Shown in pieces: positions 50,197-59,977 of a stretch of 64,000 nt of DNA. Both the position numbers and the translations under genes were made by a program. The notes below the pieces were generated by a model. It saw nothing but the letters and a program-made list of their open reading frames with translations, was not told where the DNA came from and did not search any database. This stretch comes from Sphingobacteriales bacterium (GTDB taxonomy: Bacteria > Bacteroidota > Bacteroidia > Chitinophagales > UBA2359): positions 1 to 64,000 of the forward strand of contig JADKCK010000021.1 in assembly GCA_016718845.1 (NCBI GenBank), written 5' to 3'. Each line of letters starts with the position of its first letter. Position 1 is the first letter of the stretch.

Positions 50197-50271
50197 CATA
50201 CCCTACTACCCACCCAATAAAAACCAACCATCAACCAAAAATCACTATCCATTAACCATTAAAAAAATACC

Positions 50272-51759
50272 GTGTCGAAAAGTAAATTGCTGAAAAAACT
50301 AGTTAGCCAAACGGCAATATACGGATTAAGTAGCATTGTGGGCAGATTATTAAACTACCTATTAGTGCCTATCTACACCCGCGTATTTACCGCAACCCAA
50401 TACGGAGCCGTTACCGAACTCTACAGTTATATCGGGTTTTTAATGGTCTTGTATACTTATGGCATGGAAACCGCCTATTTTCGCTACGTCAAAGAATCCG
50501 AACACCCCTCCGAAACCGTATACAGCACCGCCTTTTGGTCGTTGGCAGGTAGCACTGCCTTGCTAACAGCCGTTTTGTTGTTGTTATCGCCTACCTTATC
50601 GGTTAGTTTAGGATACGCCAACCACACCAACTACCTTGTTTACATACTGCTGATACTAGGTTTTGATACCCTAACGGCATTGCCCTTTGCCAAATTGCGA
50701 TACGATGAACACCCCAAACGTTTTGCTTTTGTGCGCATCGCCAATATTGTGGTTAGCATTGGTTTAAACTTGTTCTTTTTAGTAGCTTGCCCCATCTTAT
50801 CGCCCAAAACCGCCCTCGTTAGCAGTTGGTATAACCCTAGCTTTGGCATTGGCTATATCTTTATCAGCAATTTAGCGGCTAGCGCCATAACTTTGGCATT
50901 GCTATTGCCCGAGTTAAAACAACTAAAATGGAACATAGACACGCCCCTACTCAAAAAAATGCTGCTTTATGGCTTACCTTTAATAGTGGTAGGTTTGGCG
51001 GGCAGCATCAACGAAATGCTCGACCGCGTAATTCTTAAATACCTACTGCCCTACGACTCTGCCACCAATATGGCACAATTGGGTATCTATGGCGCGTGTT
51101 ATAAACTAAGCATATTGATGACGCTTTTTACCCAAGCGTTTAAAATGGGTGCCGAACCTTTCTTTTTTGCACAAGCCAAAGAAAAAAACGCACCCCAAAC
51201 CTACGCCTACATAACCCGCTATTTTACCATCGTGGGCTTATTTATCTTTTTGGGTGTGATGCTGTTTTTACCCATTATCAAACATTTTATTGGCACCAAC
51301 TACCACCAAGGTTTGGCAATAGTACCCATTTTGTTGCTTGCCAACTTGTGTTTGGGCATATACTACAACGTAGCCATTTGGTATAAATTAACTAATAAAA
51401 CAGCCCTTGGAGCCACCATTTCGGTGTTTGGGGCATTTGTCACTATTGTATTAAACCTTATCTGGATACCTACTATGGGTTACATAGGCTCGGCGTGGGC
51501 AACGTTGGCATGTTATGCCGCCATGATGATAGTGTCGTACATTTGGGGGCAACAACACTACAAAATACCCTACCCCATTGCAGCTATGGCGGCATACTTG
51601 TTGTTAGCTTTGTTCTTATGGCAGCTCGATGTGCAATGGTTGTCGGCTACCACCCACAAAATACCCATGTTAAACTACATCTTAAAAATTATGTTACTGG
51701 TAGTGTACCTAAATGTAGTATTGATTGTAGAACGCAAACCCAAACAAAACCAAGCATAA
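50272..51759 (+). CDS. Oligosaccharide flippase (Wzx/MurJ-like) family protein
   Basis: 495 aa with a GTG start: the codon four positions upstream in frame is TAA and no ATG is near. About 14 membrane segments. QTAIYGLSSIVGRLLNYLLVPIYT and the ATQYGAVTELYSYIGFL segment are typical of polysaccharide transporter (MOP superfamily) proteins. Such proteins flip lipid-linked glycans across the inner membrane. Closest use here is a surface polysaccharide or lipid II; no linked glycan cluster is visible. Confidence 0.85.
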   Translation: MSKSKLLKKLVSQTAIYGLSSIVGRLLNYLLVPIYTRVFTATQYGAVTELYSYIGFLMVLYTYGMETAYFRYVKESEHPSETVYSTAFWSLAGSTALLTAVLLLLSPTLSVSLGYANHTNYLVYILLILGFDTLTALPFAKLRYDEHPKRFAFVRIANIVVSIGLNLFFLVACPILSPKTALVSSWYNPSFGIGYIFISNLAASAITLALLLPELKQLKWNIDTPLLKKMLLYGLPLIVVGLAGSINEMLDRVILKYLLPYDSATNMAQLGIYGACYKLSILMTLFTQAFKMGAEPFFFAQAKEKNAPQTYAYITRYFTIVGLFIFLGVMLFLPIIKHFIGTNYHQGLAIVPILLLANLCLGIYYNVAIWYKLTNKTALGATISVFGAFVTIVLNLIWIPTMGYIGSAWATLACYAAMMIVSYIWGQQHYKIPYPIAAMAAYLLLALFLWQLDVQWLSATTHKIPMLNYILKIMLLVVYLNVVLIVERKPKQNQA

Positions 51760-51867
51760 CAAATACCGCAAAACAATTAAACCTAGCCAAATCCCCTCTG
51801 CCCCTTCAAACACTACAAACACCCAGCATTTATCATTTACACCTTATAATTTACAATTTAAAACAGC

Positions 51868-53139
51868 ATGTTACACGTATTTAAGTTTGGCGGAGCATCG
51901 GTAAAAGATGCCCCAGCCGTGCGCAATGTAGCCGATATTGTTGCACACTTTAACAACGAGCACCGTATTGTAATAATAGTATCGGCAATGGGCAAAACAA
52001 CCAACGCCCTCGAAGAAGTAGTCGACGCCTACTATTACCAAAAAGGCAATGCCGCCGATTTATTAAACCAAATCAAAGAACAACACCTATCTGTCAGTCG
52101 CGAACTTTTTGGTCACGACTTCCACCCCGTATTTACCCTCATCGAACAAGCTTTTGCTACCGTAGCTCAACGATTTAACCACCCCCCATCAACCGCATAC
52201 AGCTACGAATACGACCAGATAGTATCACTTGGCGAGCTTGTTGCCACCCTAATAGTCTCGGATTACCTTAACGAATGCCGAATGGGGGTAGAATGGCTCG
52301 ACGCTCGACGTTTGCTGCGCACCGATAACACCTACCGCGAAGGGCAGATAAACTGGAAAGAATCGGCAAAGCGCGTGCTGTCGGTGCTGCCCAAGATGTT
52401 AGACAACAGCAAAATAATTATTACACAAGGCTTTATGGGCGGAACCATAGAGGGCTTTACCACCACTTTGGGGCGCGAAGGCTCGGACTATACCGCCGCC
52501 GTGTTTGCTAACCTGCTCGATGCCGATGCCATGACCGTGTGGAAAGACGTACCGGGCATTTTGAGTGCCGACCCACGTATTGTAGACAATGCGGTGCTTA
52601 TACCCGTATTGTCGTACTACGAAGCCATCGAGATGACCTACTACGGCGCACATGTTATCCACCCCAAAACCATTAAACCGGTACAAAACAAAAACATACC
52701 GCTATATGTACGCTCGTTTGTTAAGCCCACCGAAAACGGAACCATAGTACAAGCACAGTTGCCCGAAGGCACGGTTTTGCCACCGGTAGTAGTTATCAAA
52801 AAAAACCAGTTGTTGTTATCTGTCCAAAGCAACGATTTTTCGTTTGTAGCCGAAGAAAACTTAAGCAACATCTACCAACTATTTGCCCAACACCGCATTA
52901 AAACCAACTTAACCCAAAACGCCGCCATTAGCTTCTCGGCGTGTATCGACAACACCCCCAACCGCATAACCGAACTGCTCGACGAATTAGCCGAAAACTA
53001 TACCGTGCATAAAAACGAAGGTTTAGAACTAATAACCATACGCCACTACACCCCCGAAGCCATTGCACAACATACCCAAAACCGCGAAATATTGTTGGAG
53101 CAAAAAAGCCGACATACCATACAAATGGTGGTTAAATAA
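51868..53139 (+). CDS. lysC: Aspartate kinase
   Basis: 423 aa, ATG start. First enzyme of the lysine, threonine and methionine pathway. FKFGGASVKD (N-terminal ATP/aspartate site), IVSAMGKTTNAL, TQGFMGGTIEG, LGREGSDYTAAVFANLL, VWKDVPGILSADPR and EMTYYGAHVIHPKTI are all in place. The C-terminal part is a short ACT-type regulatory region (about 310-395). A monofunctional form, not fused to homoserine dehydrogenase. Leader repeats (ATTTACA words) precede the start. Confidence 0.93.
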   Translation: MLHVFKFGGASVKDAPAVRNVADIVAHFNNEHRIVIIVSAMGKTTNALEEVVDAYYYQKGNAADLLNQIKEQHLSVSRELFGHDFHPVFTLIEQAFATVAQRFNHPPSTAYSYEYDQIVSLGELVATLIVSDYLNECRMGVEWLDARRLLRTDNTYREGQINWKESAKRVLSVLPKMLDNSKIIITQGFMGGTIEGFTTTLGREGSDYTAAVFANLLDADAMTVWKDVPGILSADPRIVDNAVLIPVLSYYEAIEMTYYGAHVIHPKTIKPVQNKNIPLYVRSFVKPTENGTIVQAQLPEGTVLPPVVVIKKNQLLLSVQSNDFSFVAEENLSNIYQLFAQHRIKTNLTQNAAISFSACIDNTPNRITELLDELAENYTVHKNEGLELITIRHYTPEAIAQHTQNREILLEQKSRHTIQMVVK

Positions 53140-53171
53140 TAACCGCCCTAACAAAACACCCACATAAGCAA

Positions 53172-53206
53172 CAAAGCGAAGATATTTACCAAAATATCTT
53201 CGCTTT
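53172..53206 (+). terminator. Terminator after aspartate kinase
   Basis: Perfect stem AAAGCGAAGATATTT / AAATATCTTCGCTTT with a 4-base loop. Confidence 0.88.
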
Positions 53207-53357
53207 ATTGCATAAAACAATCAACCAAAATGTTGTTTTTTTGTTGATTATAACTGTTAGCACCGATACGTCTATCGGCAAACAACAATTGATAGCGGTA
53301 CAACCGCTACTACTACCCCTAAAATACATATCATCATCACCAAAAAAATACACTAAA

Positions 53358-53999
53358 ATGCACATTTTTGCAAACACCTCCCTATCAAAAAACGCCACAA
53401 ACAGCAAACAAAACACATTTACCATTTACAACTTACCATTTACAACTTTCCGCTTATCATTTACCATTTACCATTTACAATTTGTTATAGCTCTGCTTTT
53501 AGGCGGCTTAAACACTGCCCTTGCACAAACCCACGAGCAACCCACCGACCGAGGCTATATAGTTAAAGTTGGCGATAAGGTAAAAAATAACTTTACCATT
53601 ACCTACCCCGATGGCACAAGTACTACCTTAAAAAAACTGAAAGGCAAAGTAGTTATGCTTCAATTTACGGCAAGCTGGTGCGGTGTGTGCCGTGCCGAGA
53701 TGCCACATATAGAAACCGACATTTGGCAAGCCTATAAAGACAAAGGCTTGGTGTTAATTGGCGTTGATTATAAAGAAGATGCCCAAACTACTACCAAATT
53801 TGCCAAAACTATGAACATTACTTACCCCTTAGCCCTTGACCTTGATGCAGCTATATTCAAAACTTTTGCCCGCGAAGATAGTGGCGTAACGCGTAATGTG
53901 TTAATTAATCGCAAAGGTAAAATTGTGTTTTTAACACGCCTTTACGATACCACCGAGTTTGCAAATTTGGTAGCCGCCATTGACAAGCAATTTAAATAA
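53358..53999 (+). CDS. TlpA-like thioredoxin-fold exported protein with repeat-derived leader
   Basis: 213 aa from ATG 53358 (an alternative start at 53208 adds 50 implausible residues). The redoxin domain has GKVVMLQFTASWCGVCRAEMP (WCGVC, TlpA-like), GVDYKEDA and NVLINRKGKIVF. A signal-like hydrophobic run (IALLLGGLNTALAQ) is preceded by about 42 residues, of which about 22 (TIYNLPFTTF, LSFTIYHLQF) are encoded by tandem ACCATTTACAA repeats. Probably a periplasmic disulfide reductase or resilience protein. The leader seems to have been lengthened by repeat insertion. Confidence 0.8.
   Translation: MHIFANTSLSKNATNSKQNTFTIYNLPFTTFRLSFTIYHLQFVIALLLGGLNTALAQTHEQPTDRGYIVKVGDKVKNNFTITYPDGTSTTLKKLKGKVVMLQFTASWCGVCRAEMPHIETDIWQAYKDKGLVLIGVDYKEDAQTTTKFAKTMNITYPLALDLDAAIFKTFAREDSGVTRNVLINRKGKIVFLTRLYDTTEFANLVAAIDKQFK
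53420..53485 (+). repeat. ACCATTTACAA tandem repeats inside the TlpA-like leader
   Basis: Five or six copies of TTTACCATTTACAACTTACC-type words lie within the coding frame just upstream of the hydrophobic part of the signal peptide. Confidence 0.7.
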
Positions 54000-54052
54000 A
54001 TGCTTTTTGATTATTACCTGATGTTACGCAGAGGTATTGCATGAGTCAAAAA

Positions 54053-54727
54053 TTATTGCAAACTTAAAACAACTTTACAGCTATCAATAGTATTGTCGGA
54101 GTATTTAATAATATACGGAACCGTAACTTTTTGCAAAACGGTATCTATGCTACCCTCTTCGGTTGCCCAATTGCGAACACTTAAACCCCAACCCGGATTT
54201 GTTTGCGGTGAGATGTTAAAAGTGGTAATACCTGTAAGCACGCATCTAACATTAATGGCGGGGCTACCAAATGCACCAAAACTTTCGATAATAAACTCGC
54301 TACAAATATCAGCAGGAGATAGTTTTACTGTGTAAGCAAAAGTAGTATCAGTAAAGCCAGGAATACACTGGTCAATGGCGTTGTAAAACTGTCCATTGTC
54401 GCTACTGCCCGTATAACGTTTGCGTATTAGTTGGGTACAATTGTCGCCCTCGTAACAAGTCTGGCATTGGCACACAGGTAGCCCGTTTAACATAGTACAG
54501 TTGGCATTAGTTGGGCATAGGGGTTCTAGCACTTCGCAGCTTAGTAGTTGTTCGCAGTTATCGCCGCCATAACCCTCGGGGCAAAGGCAAGTTCCGTCTT
54601 CGCAAGTTCCGTTGTTTTGGCAAATTACATCGTTGCAATTATTATCGCAACCAATAGCAGCAACAAGCAAAATGCCCATAAAAACAAATAGTGTTAAAAC
54701 ACTAAAACGAGTTGTTGTTCGTTTCAT
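54053..54727 (-). CDS. EGF-like domain lipoprotein
   Basis: 224 aa, ATG start. Lipoprotein signal with lipobox AAIGC (about residue 27), then an EGF-type module (CNDVICQNNGTCEDGTCLCPEGYGGDNC) and a second Cys-rich unit (LCPTNANCTMLNGLPVCQCQ). The C-terminal 120 residues are a beta-rich domain of unknown type. Anchored in the envelope; EGF-like modules in Bacteroidota lipoproteins usually mediate contacts. Role unknown. Confidence 0.8.
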   Translation of the reverse strand: MKRTTTRFSVLTLFVFMGILLVAAIGCDNNCNDVICQNNGTCEDGTCLCPEGYGGDNCEQLLSCEVLEPLCPTNANCTMLNGLPVCQCQTCYEGDNCTQLIRKRYTGSSDNGQFYNAIDQCIPGFTDTTFAYTVKLSPADICSEFIIESFGAFGSPAINVRCVLTGITTFNISPQTNPGWGLSVRNWATEEGSIDTVLQKVTVPYIIKYSDNTIDSCKVVLSLQ

Positions 54728-54836
54728 AAAAAAGTACGTTTAAAATTAAAAGATAAAGTTTACAAGATTGTTATCAAAAACAATTAAAAATATTTTTGCT
54801 CTTTTAATTTGCTTGAGATTCATGACATGCACAACG

Positions 54837-54878
54837 AAAAAAGTGTCAACACGGTTGCTTGTGTTGACACTTTTTTTG
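54837..54878 (-). terminator. Terminator, now separated from its gene by element R1
   Basis: Perfect stem AAAAAAGTGTCAACAC / GTGTTGACACTTTTTT. The only minus-strand gene that could use it ends at 55334; the element at 54922-55304 lies between. Confidence 0.7.
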
Positions 54879-54921
54879 TTTTGAGGCGAAAGGCTGTTTT
54901 GCGAAATAGGCTGTTTAGTGC

Positions 54922-55304
54922 TGTTACACAGGGTGTTACCTAATTAAGTGGCATGGGGGTTTGAAGATAATTTGTGATTACTTTGCTACTACATTCGGCT
55001 GGTTAAAAGTTTGTTACTTTTTTTCTTGACAAAAAAAGTAACCAAAAAAGTCAAGGCTGTATAGTAATTGGCTAAAATGTGCAACATTCCGCTAAAAGAT
55101 ATAAACTTGCACGCCAAACGGTTTGTTCGTCAGTTTTATTTCTTGGTTCGGTGTGGCGTGCTTCAAACAGTATATCTTTCTTAACGCTACATTTATGCCC
55201 ATTTCTTAACGCCAATTCCTATAATGCCGGTCCAGAAGAAATGAGCTGCAAAACTGGGTATAAAAATACAAAACACTCAATTATTGAAATGGGCTGTGTA
55301 ACAT
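54922..55304 (-). mobile_element. Interspersed element R1, copy 3 (about 383 bp, inverted)
   Basis: Ends TGTTACACAG and CTGTGTAACAT. Contains GTTACTTTTTTT / AAAAAAAGTAAC hairpin, the GCACGCCAAACGG and GTGTGGCGTGCTTC blocks, and a frame of about 50 codons also open in copies 1 and 4. Fills most of the 54728-55333 gap. Confidence 0.8.
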
Positions 55305-55333
55305 CAGTTATTTAGTGTACGTATTACCTATAA

Positions 55334-57151
55334 TTAGTTACTTTTTAATATTTTAGTTGATTCTGCTCCATTGGTAGTTTGTAGCGTAAGTAGGTATACA
55401 CCAATAGGTAATTGGGCAATGTTGGTGTTTATTTGTTTAGGGGTATCTAAGCTAACTTCCAACGACCAAACTATTTGCCCTGCCATATTTCGCAAACTTA
55501 ATGTGCCATTGGTATTTATTTGTTTATTTAATGATACATATAATTGTTGTTGCTGAATAAAGGTATTACCTAAAATGGAGGTATTTGTAGCAGCATCAAT
55601 ACCTATAGCATTAGCAACATATACGGTTACAGTATCCGACATTTGGCACAAACCATTAAGCACCGATAATGTATAGGTGGTAGTTTGAGTAGGCGTAGCT
55701 ATGGGGTTAAGTATAAAAGGGTTGTTTAACCCCTCGGACGGGAACCAGATGTAAGAGCTTTCGGTAGAGCTACTACCTGCCAAAATAGTACTTTGCCCTT
55801 GTTGCAAAAATACGCTATTACCTGCATCAACAATAGCAATAGGCTCTAGGTTAAACTTAACAGTATCGCTACAAGCGCCTTCGCCTGATATAATTGCTTG
55901 AATATGCACTGTTGTGTCGGGCATAACAAAACTATACGAATTGCCTGTGTGTAAAATGTTGGTAGGGTTGCTAGCGTCTGCCCAATCATATACAAAACTT
56001 GGATAGGGGGTTGATAAGGTAACTATGCTATCGGGATTAACACACCACGATTGGTTAAATAAAGTACTTAAATTTGGTGGAAGCTGTATGAAATCGGAAA
56101 TACCCAAACCTAATGAATGAAGGGTATTTATGGTAGAAAAAGTAGGCATGGTTTCGTTGGCGTTGTCAATAACGGTTATGCCTGTGCTAGTATCGTGTAT
56201 AACATATAATTTGCCATCGGGTCCCATTTCTATCTGCCCAAAATTATTATTGGCTAAATTAAAACCGGTGTATTGATTAGTGACAAAATCATATTGATAT
56301 AAATATTTTGGCAAAAAACTAGAGTACCACAACGAGAAATAGGCTTTTGTGGCATCGGGCGAAAATTCTAATCCGTAGGGAGCATTATTAAACGCGGCAT
56401 CGTTAAGCACTATTGGGTTGCTAATAGTACCTTCTGTGGCATCGAAATTGGCTAAAAAAACGGTATTGCTAAAAGCAAAACAAGCGCCCATTTTGCCATT
56501 ATAATAATCCAATTCGCCACGTCCGTCGTAACCTGCTGGGTTGGTAAATTCATAAATAAGTGTTTCGTTGTTAATATTATCTGCGTTAATATTAAATCGA
56601 ACAAAGCCAACATCATACTTATAAGCCAATAGCCAGTATTCGCAGGTACTGGGTATGCGCACAATTTCTAAGCCTTCGGCATACGCATCGTTACTAATAG
56701 GTATATTTAGGTTGGTTACGTCACCCAAACCTCCGTTCAAATCCATATCAACCACCGAGTAATATAAAGGGCTAGCATTTTCGGTATTGTAAATAATGTA
56801 GTATTTGTTAGGGTTGTTGGGTTTAGGGCAGATAGTTACTTCGGTTGCCGACGAGTTGGTAAGAATACCTACCGAACCGCTCATTAGGTTGTTGTTACGG
56901 TCGTAAACGCCATTTGAGTTAATCCAAAATATAATGTCGCCAGCACTATTTTCGTAATGGGCAATGGCTTCGGCAACACCGCCAGCATCGGGTATACCTG
57001 TAGGAATAACTGTTGGAGGAGTGGTGCTAAAATCGAGGCGAGTAATGTTGTTGGCACTATTAAACAACAAATTGCGCACCGTTGATTGTGCATTGGCGGG
57101 CATATAAGTTATTAGGCAACAAAAAAAGAGGCACAAAAAATAAGGTTTCAT
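55334..57151 (-). CDS. Secreted beta-propeller-like protein with T9SS sorting domain
   Basis: 605 aa, ATG start, signal peptide ending MPANAQ. Residues about 25-360 are repeats of short beta-strands with Gly/Asp turns (GLEFSPDATKAYFSLW, QIEMGPDGKLYVI), as in propeller proteins. Next a PKD/Ig-like part (YDWADASNPTNILHTGNSY; TPTQTTTYTLSV) and a C-terminal type A sorting domain (LRNMAGQIVWSL ... LPIGVYLLTLQ). Surface or secreted; ligand unknown. The PKD-like motif is shared with the 43570 protein. Confidence 0.8.
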   Translation of the reverse strand: MKPYFLCLFFCCLITYMPANAQSTVRNLLFNSANNITRLDFSTTPPTVIPTGIPDAGGVAEAIAHYENSAGDIIFWINSNGVYDRNNNLMSGSVGILTNSSATEVTICPKPNNPNKYYIIYNTENASPLYYSVVDMDLNGGLGDVTNLNIPISNDAYAEGLEIVRIPSTCEYWLLAYKYDVGFVRFNINADNINNETLIYEFTNPAGYDGRGELDYYNGKMGACFAFSNTVFLANFDATEGTISNPIVLNDAAFNNAPYGLEFSPDATKAYFSLWYSSFLPKYLYQYDFVTNQYTGFNLANNNFGQIEMGPDGKLYVIHDTSTGITVIDNANETMPTFSTINTLHSLGLGISDFIQLPPNLSTLFNQSWCVNPDSIVTLSTPYPSFVYDWADASNPTNILHTGNSYSFVMPDTTVHIQAIISGEGACSDTVKFNLEPIAIVDAGNSVFLQQGQSTILAGSSSTESSYIWFPSEGLNNPFILNPIATPTQTTTYTLSVLNGLCQMSDTVTVYVANAIGIDAATNTSILGNTFIQQQQLYVSLNKQINTNGTLSLRNMAGQIVWSLEVSLDTPKQINTNIAQLPIGVYLLTLQTTNGAESTKILKSN

Positions 57152-57184
57152 GGGCTAAAATTTTAAGGATTACAAAGTTTCCTA

Positions 57185-57192
57185 CAAAGATA
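57185..57192 (-). promoter_or_regulatory. -7 box of the propeller protein gene
   Basis: TATCTTTG on the minus strand, 33 bases before the ATG at 57151. Confidence 0.5.
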
Positions 57193-57264
57193 AATAATTA
57201 TTTTGAGATAACCAAATAAAACTTGCTTGATTTTTTAAAAAATTACCATCTTGTGGTATTTTCA

Positions 57265-57307
57265 TAAAAAAACCTCCAAAGTTTTGTAAAACATTGGAGG
57301 TTTTTTT
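57265..57307 (-). terminator. Terminator after the E1 gene
   Basis: AAAAAAACCTCCAA / TTGGAGGTTTTTTT with a 14-base loop, 13 bases past the stop at 57320. Confidence 0.85.
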
Positions 57308-57319
57308 ATTCATTAAAGA

Positions 57320-59797
57320 TTAAAAGAATATTGGATAATCTGTTGGGTTGCTTTCGTTCATCATGGTATATACCTTGTCGAACACATCGTCCGAGTTAGG
57401 TTTGCTGTAATAATCGCCACTAAAGCCATAAGCAGGGCGATGTTCGCTGGCGGCAAGTGTTTGCGGTGGCGAGTCGAGCCAGCGGTAGCCGTTTTGCACC
57501 TCTAACACTTGCTGTAGCATAAAAGCAGTAGCACCACCCGGCACATCTTCGTCTAAAAATAAAATGCGGTTTGTTTTTTCTAAGGATTGCCCAATGATGC
57601 CATAACGGTCAAAGGGCAACAACGATTGCACATCTATTACCTCGCAGTTAATGTTGCAGGTTGCCAAACGCTCGGCTGCATCGAGGGCAATGGCACAGCA
57701 AGCCCCGTAAGTAACAATGGTAATATCGGTGCCTGTTCGCAACACTTCGGGTACGCCAAGCGGCACGCAAATGTCGGCAATATTGGCGGGCATTTGTTCG
57801 CGTTTGCTGTATCCGTTTAGGCACTCTACTACAATGCCGGGTTCGTCGGCTTTTAGCAAGGTGTTATAAAAGCCAGCGGCTTGTGTCATGTTGCGTGGCA
57901 CTAACAAGTGTATGCCCCTAACCGAGCCAAGTAGCATACCCATTGGCGAGCCAGAGTGCCAAATGCCCACTAATCGGTGTCCGCGGGTGCGGATAATAAG
58001 GGGTGCTTTTTGCCCGCCATAGGTGCGGTAGTGTAGCGATGCAAGGTCGTCGGCGATGGGTTGTAATCCATACAAAAAATAATCGAGGTATTGTATTTCG
58101 GCAATTGGGCGGAAGCCGCGCAATGCCAAGCCAATACCTTGCCCCATAATACTTAATTCGCGGATACCCGTATCAAAAATTCGCTCGACACCATATTTTT
58201 TTTGTAAGCCACTTAAACAGCCATCTACATCGCCAATTTTACCTACATCTTCGCCAAAAGTAATTAGCATGGGGTTTTGGGCAAAAGCTATATCGAAAAA
58301 AGCATTCAATACTTTTTTACCCGGTACGGTTTCGGCTTCGGGTGTGTAAATGGGTTTTACTTCGGCTACGTTCATAGCCGATTGTTGCGATTGGCTGTGC
58401 AGGTAGGTATTGTACGTTTTGCGGTTGGTTTTTTGGAACTCGGCAGTCCATTTACGCAAAGGTTCGATAATGTGGGCGGGTTCGTTTTTTAGTGCCACCA
58501 ACAATTGCCTTGCTACTTGTGCAAGGTCGCGTTTCGAGGGGTTAGTTTGTTTTGTTACCCTAATGCGTGCATCTTTGCGGTATTTCTCTACGGTTTCGGG
58601 TTGGCTAACTAATGGTTCTAGGTGTACTAATATGTCGTTTAGTTGGCTAAGGTAATTTAAGATGGGCAGATTGGTGGCTTTCCATGCCTCTTCGCGCACA
58701 TCTGACGCGGTTTGTGCCGCCGCTGTTTCTATGGCATTTAGTTCGGCTTCGGTGGCTAATTGGTTATCTAAAATCCATTTTTTGAACAACACATTACAGT
58801 CAAAATCAATTTCGTATTGTTTTCGTTCGGGTGTTTTGTGGGGTGCTCCGCGTTTGGGGTCGCCGCCCGATGTAGAGTGTCCAAAAGGTTGGGTTAGGTT
58901 TTGCACATGCACCAATACGGGTATATGATAGCGGCGTGCTTGCTCGGCGGCTTGGCGGTAGGTGCGGCAAAGTGCTGGATAATCCCATCCTTTAACCACA
59001 TAAATTTTTATACCTTCGCCTTTTTCGTTTATGCCAAAGCCTGCAGTAACTTCGGAGATGCTATTTTTGGTGGTTTGATATTTTCTTTCGACGGATATGC
59101 CCATGCCATCGTCCCAGACAGATATGACCAACGGAATTTTTAGTACGCCTGCTGCATTTAGGGCTTCCCAAAAGTGTCCTTCCGATGTGCTAGCATCGCC
59201 AATGGTGCAATAACAAATTTCGTTTCCATTGTTCGAAAACTGTTCGATACCTGCCACGTCTTGTAGGGCAATAATTTCGCGGTATTTTTTAGATGCCAAA
59301 GCCAAGCCAATTGCTCGGGGCATTTGCGATGCCGTCGACGACATATCAGCCGACGAGTTGGGCTGTGCCATTAGGTTTTGCCAATTACCTTGCTCGTCGA
59401 GGCTGTTGGTGGCAAAGTGGGCGTTCATCATTCGCCCTGCCGACTGTGGCTCTTCGAGGGGGTTGGTGTTGGCATACAGTTGGGTAAATAATTGAAAAGG
59501 AGTAGCAAAACCAGCTGCCATAGCCAATGTTTGGTCGCGGTAATATCCTGCACGCCAATCGCCGTTTTTAAATTGTTTGGCAAGTGCTATTTGCGGTAGC
59601 TCTTTACCATCGCCCACAATAGCAAACTGGGCTCGGTTTTTACTAAGCACATCGTAAAAACTTAGCTCGCTAATAGAGCGGCTAAATACGCAGGTGTGGT
59701 AATCGGCTAATACTGTTTTTGTTAAGGCATCGAGTGGAGCTTCGTATCCCATAATATCAACAATATCTACTAGGTCTACAGTTGAAACAATGTCCAT
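57320..59797 (-). CDS. Fused alpha/beta E1 component of a 2-oxoacid dehydrogenase
   Basis: 825 aa, ATG start. N-terminal half is the TPP-binding alpha chain (about 20-460): YYRDQTLAMA, GDASTSEGHFWEALNAAGVLK and FGHSTSGGDPKRG. The C-terminal half is the beta chain (about 490-810): ITFGEDVGKIGDVDG, RIFDTGIRELSIMGQGIGLA, and LDEDVPGGA. Subunits that are usually separate are joined in one chain, a form common in Bacteroidota for branched-chain or pyruvate-type complexes. It decarboxylates a 2-oxoacid and passes the acyl group to E2 lipoamide. E2 and E3 genes are not in the window. Confidence 0.9.
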   Translation of the reverse strand: MDIVSTVDLVDIVDIMGYEAPLDALTKTVLADYHTCVFSRSISELSFYDVLSKNRAQFAIVGDGKELPQIALAKQFKNGDWRAGYYRDQTLAMAAGFATPFQLFTQLYANTNPLEEPQSAGRMMNAHFATNSLDEQGNWQNLMAQPNSSADMSSTASQMPRAIGLALASKKYREIIALQDVAGIEQFSNNGNEICYCTIGDASTSEGHFWEALNAAGVLKIPLVISVWDDGMGISVERKYQTTKNSISEVTAGFGINEKGEGIKIYVVKGWDYPALCRTYRQAAEQARRYHIPVLVHVQNLTQPFGHSTSGGDPKRGAPHKTPERKQYEIDFDCNVLFKKWILDNQLATEAELNAIETAAAQTASDVREEAWKATNLPILNYLSQLNDILVHLEPLVSQPETVEKYRKDARIRVTKQTNPSKRDLAQVARQLLVALKNEPAHIIEPLRKWTAEFQKTNRKTYNTYLHSQSQQSAMNVAEVKPIYTPEAETVPGKKVLNAFFDIAFAQNPMLITFGEDVGKIGDVDGCLSGLQKKYGVERIFDTGIRELSIMGQGIGLALRGFRPIAEIQYLDYFLYGLQPIADDLASLHYRTYGGQKAPLIIRTRGHRLVGIWHSGSPMGMLLGSVRGIHLLVPRNMTQAAGFYNTLLKADEPGIVVECLNGYSKREQMPANIADICVPLGVPEVLRTGTDITIVTYGACCAIALDAAERLATCNINCEVIDVQSLLPFDRYGIIGQSLEKTNRILFLDEDVPGGATAFMLQQVLEVQNGYRWLDSPPQTLAASEHRPAYGFSGDYYSKPNSDDVFDKVYTMMNESNPTDYPIFF

Positions 59798-59969
59798 ATT
59801 ATTTGTGTAACTTTTATAAGTAAGTATAGTTTAAAACAAAAACATAATGGTTAACTTTATCTATTAAGCTGCATTAAAGCTACTGTTTTTTTGGGTATAA
59901 ATATAGCGCTTTTCATAGACGTGGCAAATTATTTTTACGAAACAACGCAAAAATAAACAAAAAAAGGTG

Positions 59970-59977
59970 TAACTTTG
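59970..59977 (+). promoter_or_regulatory. Promoter-like box upstream of the DUF1573 pair (distal)
   Basis: TAACTTTG on the plus strand, 188 bases before 60165. A second box is closer, at 60082. The 59798-60164 gap otherwise shows nothing clear. Confidence 0.35.

Noticed and set aside
55079..55315. Gene inside R1 copy 3
   Set aside because: The frame starts with GTG, recurs in other copies with mostly amino-acid-changing differences, and belongs to the repeat. Kept as a finding, not as a gene.
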